Assembly: GCA_937926145.1 (NCBI GenBank)
Contig: CALANW010000148.1
Coordinates: 1-13,484, forward strand
DNA length: 13,484 nucleotides
From: an uncultured Ruminococcus sp.
Lineage (GTDB): Bacteria > Bacillota > Clostridia > Oscillospirales > Ruminococcaceae
Direction of reading: 5' to 3'
The position numbers and the translations under genes were made by a program. Positions within the stretch are counted from its first letter, which is position 1, and each line of letters begins with the position of its first letter. The notes beneath the pieces are model-generated. The model saw nothing but the letters and a program-made list of their open reading frames with translations, did not search any database and was not told the origin of the DNA. Of this stretch, positions 6,487 to 12,013 are shown in pieces.

Positions 6487-6515
6487 TTGAGTTATACCGA
6501 GTAAATATATGTAAT
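6487..6515 (+). promoter_or_regulatory. Possible promoter of the metH operon
   Basis: TTGAGT (6487-6492), 17 bp and TGTAAT (6510-6515) is the best promoter candidate between the isomerase terminator and the reactivation gene. Each box is only a partial match. A start near 6522 would put the hairpin TGGGCAT/ATGCCCA (6519-6542) at the 5' end. Confidence 0.4.
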
Positions 6516-6647
6516 AAGTGGGCATTTATTTTATGATGCCCAATAAAGCCATATTCGCGAACGCAAGCTTATTTTTAACGCAAACAAGCGAAACAAAGTG
6601 AAGCGCGGCGCGAACAGCCCGTGGGGGCATCCCCACAAGGAAAAAGA
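6516..6647 (+). promoter_or_regulatory. Leader of the metH operon
   Basis: The roughly 125-nt leader has a 7-bp hairpin (6519-6525 with 6536-6542), a purine-rich low-complexity middle (6555-6615) and a GTGGGG-GCAT-CCCCAC hairpin (6621-6636). The last abuts the SD AAGGA (6637-6641) with no spacer. I looked for the conserved boxes of cobalamin and SAM riboswitches, expected for a B12-dependent methionine gene, and did not find them. Confidence 0.45.
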
Positions 6648-7331
6648 ATGAATACGGTAAAAATCGAACCTATCAGCCGCGCGGAGGCGTTAAGATACCT
6701 CGCCGCAGGAGGAAGTACGCCCGATGAAAATCTCACCGCGCTTATGGATAACTGCGAAAAAAAGCTTCTTACGGCGGCGCACGGAAAATTCACGTTCCGA
6801 GTTTTTGATATTGAAAATATGACCGAGGACGAAGTCGCTTTAGCCGACTCGGAGCTTGTGCTTTCGGGAAAGGACATAAGCCGCCACCTTGCGACCTGCG
6901 AAAAAGCCGTGCTGCTTGCGGCAACTATCGGCGGAGATGTCGACAGGCTTATCCGAACCGAGCAGGTTTCCGATATGGCAGCGGCTGTTGTAATTGACGC
7001 AATGGCAGGCTGTGCTATTGAGCAGGTCTGCAACAAGGCGGAAGAAGTCATAAGGGAAAGCTTCCCCGAAATGAATATGACGTGGAGATTTTCCCCCGGA
7101 TACGGCGATATGCCGATAGACTGCCAGAAAAAGTTTGTCGATGCCGTGAACGCTTCCCGTGAAATTGGCTTGAACGTGAGCGAAAGCTTCATAATGATAC
7201 CGAGAAAGTCCGTAACGGCGGTGATAGGACTGTCGAAAGAACCGATAGAGAAAAAAAGGAGAGGCTGCGCCGTCTGCTCAATGAGAGATCGATGCACCTA
7301 CCGCAAAAATGGAAGCAGGTGTACATATTGA
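6648..7331 (+). CDS. Methionine synthase reactivation-domain protein
   Basis: This 227-residue protein matches the activation domain of cobalamin-dependent methionine synthase (Met_synt_B12 family) as a separate polypeptide. In the full-length enzyme this domain binds SAM and supports reductive methylation of cob(II)alamin after it becomes inactive. The SAM-binding signature is RFSPGYGDMP (147-156). A Cys-rich tail, CAVC-x5-C-x8-C (C207, C210, C216, C225), is not part of the classical domain as I know it and could bind a metal or cluster. Start ATG 6648 has AAGGA six bases upstream; an in-frame GTG at 6621 is inside a hairpin and lacks an SD. Its stop overlaps the metH start as TTGA, so translation is probably coupled and the two proteins made together. 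Confidence 0.92.
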   Translation: MNTVKIEPISRAEALRYLAAGGSTPDENLTALMDNCEKKLLTAAHGKFTFRVFDIENMTEDEVALADSELVLSGKDISRHLATCEKAVLLAATIGGDVDRLIRTEQVSDMAAAVVIDAMAGCAIEQVCNKAEEVIRESFPEMNMTWRFSPGYGDMPIDCQKKFVDAVNASREIGLNVSESFIMIPRKSVTAVIGLSKEPIEKKRRGCAVCSMRDRCTYRKNGSRCTY

Positions 7332-9706
7332 ATAAAAAAGAACGCTTTTATAAGCTTTTGGAAGAAAATGAGTTCGTATTTCTTGACGGCGGCATGGGAA
7401 CTATGCTGCAAAAGAGCGGACTTAAAACGGGCGAAGTCCCCGAGCTTCTGAACCTCAACCGGCCCGAGCTTATAACCTCGGTGCATAAGGCTTATGTTGA
7501 CGCAGGTTCGCAGATAGTTTATGCGAATACTTTCGGCGCGAACTCATATAAAATGGCTGAAACGGGAAAGACCGTTGACGAGCTTATCTCGGCGGCTATA
7601 AAAAATGCGCGCAAAGCCGCAGAGGACAAGGCTCTCGTTGCGCTTGACGTAGGCCCTATCGGTCAGCTTCTTGAACCGACGGGAACTCTCAAATTTGAGG
7701 AAGCCTACGACTATTTCAAGGAAGAAATGCTCGCAGGAAAGGACGCGGACGTTATCGTTATCGAAACGATGACCGACCTTTACGAAGCAAAGGCAGCACT
7801 TCTCGCCGCAAAGGAAAATACCGACCTCCCAGTTATCGTGACAATGACATTCGAGCAGAATCTCCGCACATTTACGGGCTGTTCCGTTGGCGCAATGGCT
7901 CTTACGCTTGAAGGCTTGGGCGCAGACGCTATCGGCGTGAACTGCTCGCTCGGACCTCGCGAATTCGCGCCCGTTATCGAGGAACTTTCCAAGTGGACAA
8001 AGCTCCCGATAGTTGCAAAGCCGAATGCAGGACTTCCGAACCCCGTAACGAATGAATATGACGTTACGCCCGAAGAATTCGCCGAGAGTGCCGCAAAGCT
8101 TGTCAAGTACGGCATAAAGCTCACGGGCGGCTGCTGCGGCTCGAACCCCGACTATATCCGTGCGCTGAAAAAGGCGCTTTCTCCACTCAAATATGAGAAA
8201 AACACGCCGATGTGCGAAGCCGCTGTTTGCTCCGCCGAAAAGGTCGTTGTTATAAACCAGCCGAGAATAATCGGCGAGCGCATCAACCCGACGGGCAAAA
8301 AGCTTTTCAAAGAAGCTCTCCGCAAGGGCGATATCGACTATATTCTCGGTCAGGCGATCGAGCAGTCGCAGGCAGGCGCAGAGATACTTGACGTAAACGT
8401 TGGCTTGCCCGAAATTGACGAAAGGGCAATGATGGTCCGCACTGTAAAGGCTCTTCAGGGCGTTACCGACCTGCCGTTACAGATCGACTCGACCATTCCC
8501 GAAGTTATTGAAGCCGCACTTCGTGTTTATAACGGCAAGGCTATCGTCAACTCCGTAAACGGCGAAGCCGGTTCAATGGAGAAAATTCTCCCTATCGTAA
8601 AAAAATACGGCGCGGCAGTTGTAGGACTTACCCTTGACGAAGAGGGAATCCCGAAAACCGCCGAAAAGCGTTTTGAAATAGCCGAACGCATTATGAACAA
8701 GGCAGTTAAAATGGGTATCTCAAAAGAGAATATCTTCATCGACTGTCTGACCCTTACCGCTTCGGCAGAGCAGGCTAACGTTATGAAAACGGTCGAAGCT
8801 TTGCATAGGGTAAAAACGGAACTCGGACTTAAAACCGTGCTCGGCGTTTCAAATATCTCGTTCGGTCTGCCGAACCGTGAGCTTATCAACTGCAACTTCC
8901 TGCAAATGTGCCTTACGAACGGACTTGACCTGCCGATAATGAACCCGAACGTTGCATCGATGACGGGCGCAGTTCGCGCATACAGACTTCTCACTGCGAT
9001 AGATGTGAACTCGGTCGAGTTCATCGCGGCTTATGCAGGTGAAAAAACACCGCCAAGTCCTATTCCGAAAGCCGCAGGCGGCGAAACGCACGATCTTATG
9101 TACTGCGTAAAGAACGGACTCAAAGCCGAGGGCGCAAAGGTCACGGAGGAGCTTTTACAGACAACAAATTCAATGGAGATCGTCGATAATATCCTCATTC
9201 CTGCGCTCGATAAGATAGGCGAGGACTTTGAAAAGGGTATAATCTTCCTGCCCCAGCTCATAATGTCCGCAGGCGTTGCGCAGGCGGCGTTTGAAGTTAT
9301 CCGAAACAATATGATAATGAACAATTCCGCGCCCGTTGTAAAGGGAAAGGTCGTTTTGGCGACCGTAAAGGGTGATATTCACGATATCGGAAAGAACATC
9401 GTAAAAGTTCTGCTCGAAAACTATGGCTATGAGGTAATCGACCTCGGACGTGACGTTGATTATCAGGCTGTTGTCGATGCGGCTATCGAAAACAAGGTAA
9501 AGCTTGTCGGACTTTCGGCGCTTATGACAACAACGCTCTGCTCAATGGAAGCAACGGTAAAGCTTCTCCGTGAGCAGTATCCCGACTGCAAGGTAGTAGT
9601 CGGCGGAGCAGTTCTTACGCCCGAATATGCGGAAAGCATCGGTGCGGATTTCTATGCCAAGGACGCAAAGGAAACTGTTGATGTGGCTAAGAGGATATAC
9701 GGATAA
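7328..9706 (+). CDS. metH: Cobalamin-dependent methionine synthase, no activation domain
   Basis: This 792-residue enzyme moves a methyl group from 5-methyltetrahydrofolate through cobalamin to homocysteine. Domains in order: homocysteine methyltransferase (about 10-285) with zinc ligands C206 (GVNCSLGP), C269 and C270 (GGCCGS); pterin-binding domain (about 312-570) with RIIGERINPTGK; cobalamin cap and Rossmann domain (about 600-792) with KGDIHDIGKN, where H685 is the lower cobalt ligand. It ends there, with no reactivation domain; the upstream gene supplies that. I place the start at TTG 7328, which overlaps the upstream stop and has AGGTG six bases before it. An in-frame ATG at 7292 adds 12 residues read from the upstream gene's tail and has no good SD. 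Downstream is a repeat-rich region whose hairpin at 9873-9915 may end its transcript. Confidence 0.95.
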   Translation: MNKKERFYKLLEENEFVFLDGGMGTMLQKSGLKTGEVPELLNLNRPELITSVHKAYVDAGSQIVYANTFGANSYKMAETGKTVDELISAAIKNARKAAEDKALVALDVGPIGQLLEPTGTLKFEEAYDYFKEEMLAGKDADVIVIETMTDLYEAKAALLAAKENTDLPVIVTMTFEQNLRTFTGCSVGAMALTLEGLGADAIGVNCSLGPREFAPVIEELSKWTKLPIVAKPNAGLPNPVTNEYDVTPEEFAESAAKLVKYGIKLTGGCCGSNPDYIRALKKALSPLKYEKNTPMCEAAVCSAEKVVVINQPRIIGERINPTGKKLFKEALRKGDIDYILGQAIEQSQAGAEILDVNVGLPEIDERAMMVRTVKALQGVTDLPLQIDSTIPEVIEAALRVYNGKAIVNSVNGEAGSMEKILPIVKKYGAAVVGLTLDEEGIPKTAEKRFEIAERIMNKAVKMGISKENIFIDCLTLTASAEQANVMKTVEALHRVKTELGLKTVLGVSNISFGLPNRELINCNFLQMCLTNGLDLPIMNPNVASMTGAVRAYRLLTAIDVNSVEFIAAYAGEKTPPSPIPKAAGGETHDLMYCVKNGLKAEGAKVTEELLQTTNSMEIVDNILIPALDKIGEDFEKGIIFLPQLIMSAGVAQAAFEVIRNNMIMNNSAPVVKGKVVLATVKGDIHDIGKNIVKVLLENYGYEVIDLGRDVDYQAVVDAAIENKVKLVGLSALMTTTLCSMEATVKLLREQYPDCKVVVGGAVLTPEYAESIGADFYAKDAKETVDVAKRIYG

Positions 9707-9717
9707 ATTTTAAATGC

Positions 9718-9738
9718 GGAATTCGGAATTCGGAATTA
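9718..9738. repeat. Heptad tandem repeat (GGAATTC)3
   Basis: Three consecutive heptamers, GGAATTC, GGAATTC and GGAATTA, begin 11 nt after the metH stop. The same type of heptad, reverse complemented, ends the other repeat block at 11979-12006. Confidence 0.85.
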
Positions 9739-9743
9739 TTGTG

Positions 9744-9805
9744 TTACGTCAATTTGCACCATAAACCCTATATCCGCCCGACCAATGCGTAGAATTTTGA
9801 CGTAA
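9744..9805. repeat. Inverted repeat TTACGTCAA/TTGACGTAA
   Basis: Two perfect 9-bp arms (9744-9752 and 9797-9805) are separated by 44 bp that contain CCTATATCCGCCCG, half of the palindrome at 11923-11943. It may be the remains of another small element. No U-tract follows, so it is not an obvious terminator. Confidence 0.55.
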
Positions 9806-9822
9806 AAACGGACACAAATATT

Positions 9823-9994
9823 GTAGGGGACGGGTTGCCCGTCCCGCGCCGCAAGGCGTTATAATGCAAATAAGACCTATTTTCATTGGAATTCCGATGA
9901 AAATAGGTCTGTTTTGTAATTATTCACTTTTTTCGCGGCATTTTCGTACACCCAAAATTGTATCGCGGTTTTGGTCGCGAACCCGTCCCCCTAC
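9823..9994 (+). mobile_element. MITE/REP-like element, copy A (172 bp)
   Basis: The ends are inverted repeats: GTAGGGGACGGGTT (9823-9836) and AACCCGTCCCCCTAC (9980-9994), one base longer. The left end folds further as GGGACGGG-TTG-CCCGTCCC. GGGTTGCCCGTCCCGCG (9832-9848) is identical to copy B (11727-11743), and both continue with GCAAGG-N-GTT before a long central hairpin and a TGG-N-CGCGA near the right end. No coding capacity is seen, so it would need an outside transposase. A target duplication is not clear. It lies between the convergent metH and cysteine desulfurase genes. Confidence 0.7.
9873..9915 (+). terminator. Central hairpin of element A
   Basis: A long stem (9873-9891 with 9892-9910, outer part AGACCTATTTTCAT, one T-G wobble) has almost no loop, folding back at GGAATTCC, and is followed by GTTTTG. 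It could end metH transcription. Its sequence is unrelated to the central hairpin of copy B. Confidence 0.7.
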
Positions 9995-10031
9995 GAAAAT
10001 TCGGTTTTCGTAAATTGTCGGAACAAAAATA

Positions 10032-10059
10032 ATTACGCATTACGCATTACGAATTACGC
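10032..10059. repeat. Heptad tandem repeat (ATTACGC)4
   Basis: Four heptamers in a row, ATTACGC, ATTACGC, ATTACGA and ATTACGC. The array covers the stop codon (10047-10049) and the last codons of the adjacent cysteine desulfurase gene, so part of that C-terminus is repeat-derived. Confidence 0.9.
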
Positions 10060-11171
10060 ATTGAATTGATCTCTCCGATAAGCAGTCGTACCTGCTGAGG
10101 TGTGCTGAAAACGGACGGCGAAAAGCGTACCGTTCCCTCGGGCGCTGTTCCGATAGCTTTGTGCGCAAGTCCCGAGCAGTGAAGTCCTCCGCGAAGTGCA
10201 AGGCCTCGTCTGCTCAATTCAGTTGCAAGCTCATTCGAGGTCATTCCGTCAACATTGAACGAAACTATAGGGAGATATTCTCCCTTGCCGCGGTATATCT
10301 TCACCCGTTCAAACGGTCTTAGTCCGTCGATAAACTGACGGCAAAGCTCGGTTTCGTGCGAGAATATCCTTTCAACGCCGTTCGCCGATACAAAGCCTAT
10401 TCCTGCGCCGAGTCCGATTATGCCCATCGTATTGACCGTTCCGCTTTCAAGGCTGTCGGGGAGAAAATCAGGCTGCGCAAGCTCGAGCGAGGTGCTTCCC
10501 GTGCCGCCCTCCATAAGCGGAGTTATCGGAAACTTGCCGTCCGAGATGAGCAGACCCGTCCCCGAAGGGCCGTAGAGCGACTTGTGTCCCGCCGTGCAGA
10601 GAATGTTTATCCCGTCCGAAAGCTTTATGTCGAGCACTCCGCAAGCCTGCGCGCCGTCCGCGATGAAGCAGATGTTGTGCCGCCTGCATATCTCGCCAAG
10701 CTTTTTATAGGGCGTTATCCTGCCCGTGACGTTGCTGCCGAGGGTGCAGACTATCGCTTTGGTGTTAGGTCTTATCAGCCGCTCAAAGTTTGCGGCAACG
10801 GTATCATCATCAGCGGTCGCATCGGCAATATCGAATGTACAGCCGCGCTTGCTCAAAGCGTAAACGGGGCGCGCTGCTGAGTTGTGTTCAAGGTTTGAGA
10901 TAATGATATGCCCCTCGCCGTTCATAATGCCTTTTATGGCAAGATTGAGCGCGTGAGTGCAGTTCGAGGTGAAAACGACATTTTCCGTCTGTGCGCCGAA
11001 AAAGTCAGCCGCCTTTTTACGGGCAGCATAAACAGCCTCGGCGGTCTTTATTGAAAGTTCGTGTCCGCTCCTGCCTGGATTGCCGCCATAGCGCGTCAGA
11101 GCTTCGTTCACCGCTCGGCGAACGGGATAAGGCTTCGGGAAGGTCGTCGCCGAATTGTCAAAGTTTATCAT
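10047..11171 (-). CDS. Cysteine desulfurase family, class V aminotransferase
   Basis: This 374-residue PLP enzyme resembles the CsdB/EF2568-type branch of class V aminotransferases, which remove sulfur or selenium from cysteine or selenocysteine. In order it shows the N-terminal INFDNSATTFPKP, H96 in NLEHNS stacking on PLP, D172 and Q175 in IADGAQACG, the Schiff-base lysine K197 in AGHKSLYGPSGTG, and the candidate active-site C332 in LRGGLHCSGLAH. The ATG at 11171 has AAAGGA about 13 nt upstream, a rather long spacing. It lies 98 nt downstream of the DUF3343 gene on the same strand, with a hairpin between. The final residues MRNS and the stop come from a heptad tandem repeat. Whether it serves Fe-S, thiolation or selenium chemistry cannot be told. 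Confidence 0.9.
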   Translation of the reverse strand: MINFDNSATTFPKPYPVRRAVNEALTRYGGNPGRSGHELSIKTAEAVYAARKKAADFFGAQTENVVFTSNCTHALNLAIKGIMNGEGHIIISNLEHNSAARPVYALSKRGCTFDIADATADDDTVAANFERLIRPNTKAIVCTLGSNVTGRITPYKKLGEICRRHNICFIADGAQACGVLDIKLSDGINILCTAGHKSLYGPSGTGLLISDGKFPITPLMEGGTGSTSLELAQPDFLPDSLESGTVNTMGIIGLGAGIGFVSANGVERIFSHETELCRQFIDGLRPFERVKIYRGKGEYLPIVSFNVDGMTSNELATELSRRGLALRGGLHCSGLAHKAIGTAPEGTVRFSPSVFSTPQQVRLLIGEINSMRNS

Positions 11172-11202
11172 TTTTGTGTCCCGTTCCTTTCTGTCTTTTC
11201 CG

Positions 11203-11239
11203 AAACGGGGGCGGAAAACAGAATTCTTTCCGCCCGTTT
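11203..11239 (-). terminator. Intercistronic hairpin
   Basis: AAACGGG and CGGAAA (11203-11217, two bulged G) pair with TTTCCG and CCCGTTT (11227-11239) around a 9-base loop. It lies between the DUF3343 stop and the cysteine desulfurase start. Leftward only TTT is followed by C, so it may be a leaky terminator or an mRNA-stability element. Confidence 0.6.
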
Positions 11240-11269
11240 TATCTAAGGAAAATTCTGAAAAATCAGTAG

Positions 11270-11488
11270 TTATCTCGGCTTGCCGATAGCGCGCGGAGTA
11301 ATGCCCTCCGCTTCGAGCAGTTCTGCAATGACTCCCGGGTCAGCCGCCGCCGAAACGCTGTAGCCGCAGCCGACAGCGAGCGACTTCGGAGTGCGAATGA
11401 CCTCGGCAGGGATACCCTTGCGGCGCAGGACGGCCTGAGCCTTTATCGCAATAGTAACGGACGGAAAAGCAAAGATATATCTTTCCAT
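11270..11488 (-). CDS. DUF3343 putative Se/S carrier-like protein
   Basis: This 72-residue protein fits the DUF3343 (putative Se/S carrier protein-like) family in length and pattern. MERYIFAFPSVTIAIKAQAVLRR forms the first strand and helix, and TPKSLAVGCGYSV (residues 33-45) holds the single conserved-looking cysteine, C41. The family is often found near cysteine desulfurase-like and selenium genes, as here, and C41 could carry persulfide or selenide from the desulfurase; that role is inference. I chose ATG 11488 because AAGGAG (11501-11496) lies seven bases before it. A reading frame open further upstream has no SD and runs through the promoter. The gene precedes the cysteine desulfurase by 98 nt, probably as one operon. 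Confidence 0.82.
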   Translation of the reverse strand: MERYIFAFPSVTIAIKAQAVLRRKGIPAEVIRTPKSLAVGCGYSVSAAADPGVIAELLEAEGITPRAIGKPR

Positions 11489-11504
11489 AGCTCCTCTCCT
11501 TCCG

Positions 11505-11525
11505 AAACGCAGCTTTTCTGCGTTT
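11505..11525 (-). promoter_or_regulatory. 5' stem-loop before the DUF3343 SD
   Basis: AAACGCAG/CTGCGTTT, a perfect 8-bp stem with a 5-base loop, would be at the very 5' end of the mRNA (start near 11524) and ends three bases before the SD. A 5' stem-loop can stabilise an mRNA. Confidence 0.6.
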
Positions 11526-11530
11526 GGTTT

Positions 11531-11560
11531 ATTATATGCGAGGAAGAGAAATTTTGTTAA
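11531..11560 (-). promoter_or_regulatory. Promoter of the DUF3343-desulfurase operon
   Basis: On the minus strand TTAACA (11560-11555), 18 bp and a perfect TATAAT (11536-11531). Confidence 0.65.
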
Positions 11561-11615
11561 AGGATTTCCGAGCAATGGGCAAAGTGAGTTTTGCTTATCT
11601 TCAAAAATAAAAAAA

Positions 11616-11650
11616 GATACAGTCCGATTTGATTATATCGGAATTGTATC
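11616..11650 (-). terminator. Terminator of leftward transcription (MCP gene)
   Basis: GATACA and TCCGAT (11616-11628) pair with ATCGGA and TGTATC (11637-11650), with a small internal loop. Leftward it is followed by TTTTTTTATTTTTG, a strong U-tract. It is the best terminator for the chemotaxis gene but sits about 365 nt beyond its stop, with repeat element B in between. Confidence 0.75.
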
Positions 11651-11691
11651 GTTTTGAGGTTTATTATAATAAATTTTAATGTGAATTACTT

Positions 11692-11705
11692 CCAAACGTT
11701 TACCA
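11692..11705. promoter_or_regulatory. Isolated cre-like palindrome
   Basis: CCAAACGTTTACCA shares the AAACGTTTAC core of the sites at 4072-4124. It is in a gene-free stretch with no promoter beside it, so it may be chance. Confidence 0.25.
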
Positions 11706-11720
11706 AACATCTGAATTCAT

Positions 11721-11890
11721 TAGGGTGGGTTGCCCGTCCCGCGGTGCAAGGTGTTTTACAATAAACGAACGCCATTGTTTTTTTCTGATAAAAGGATAAA
11801 AACAATGGCGTTTTTGTTATTGTGATAAACCCTAAAAAATATACATCGAAAATCGTTGGCGCGATTCGGGACGGGAAACTCGTCCTCTAC
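11721..11890 (+). mobile_element. MITE/REP-like element, copy B (170 bp)
   Basis: The left end, TAGGGTGGGTTGCCCGTCCC (11721-11740), matches copy A. The right end carries CGGGACGGG-AAA-CTCGTCCTCTAC (11864-11890, first base approximate), a degenerate inverted copy of the left. Length and orientation are almost the same as copy A. The ends are conserved, but the central hairpin (11768-11812) is different in sequence. No ORF. Confidence 0.65.
11768..11812 (+). terminator. Central hairpin of element B
   Basis: AACGCCATTGTTTTT (11768-11782) pairs with AAAAACAATGGCGTT (11798-11812) around a 15-base loop, followed by TTTGTTATTG. It is terminator-like rightward. No rightward gene precedes it here, so it may be structural. 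Confidence 0.65.
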
Positions 11891-11922
11891 AGAGATTTTG
11901 CCTAAAATACAGGATCTGCAAC

Positions 11923-11943
11923 GGGCGGATATAGAATCCGCCC
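11923..11943. repeat. REP-like palindrome GGGCGGAT/ATCCGCCC
   Basis: A perfect 8-bp palindrome with a 5-base loop, followed by CTACGATTTTTTT. The CCGCCCCTAC edge resembles the GTAGGGG ends of the larger elements, and half of it recurs at about 9770-9780. Confidence 0.7.
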
Positions 11944-11978
11944 CTACGATTTTTTTGCAAACCAACGGAATATAAATA

Positions 11979-12006
11979 ATTCCGAATTCCGAATTCATAA
12001 TTCCGA
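11979..12006. repeat. Heptad tandem repeat (ATTCCGA)4
   Basis: Four heptamers, ATTCCGA, ATTCCGA, ATTCATA and ATTCCGA, end 8 bp before the stop of the chemotaxis gene. They are the reverse complement of the GGAATTC type at 9718-9738. Confidence 0.88.
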
Positions 12007-12013
12007 ATTTAAT

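Noticed and set aside
6533..6601. 22-codon ORF (MMPNKAIFANAS...) in the metH operon leader
   Set aside because: There is no SD, it starts inside a hairpin and has no clear features; it could be a leader peptide, but nothing supports it.
6516..6647. Cobalamin or SAM riboswitch before the metH operon
   Set aside because: Expected from pathway knowledge, but none of the conserved boxes I know were found; only simple hairpins are present.
7292..7327. ATG at 7292 as metH start
   Set aside because: It has no proper SD and adds 12 residues read from the upstream gene's end; TTG 7328 has an SD and the usual stop-start overlap.
9718..10059. CRISPR array
   Set aside because: The repeats are contiguous 7-mers without spacers, and the other palindromes occur singly; no cas gene is present.
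11756..11998. 80-codon minus-strand ORF across element B
   Set aside because: It spans the hairpin, REP palindrome and heptads, with no SD and no protein-like pattern.
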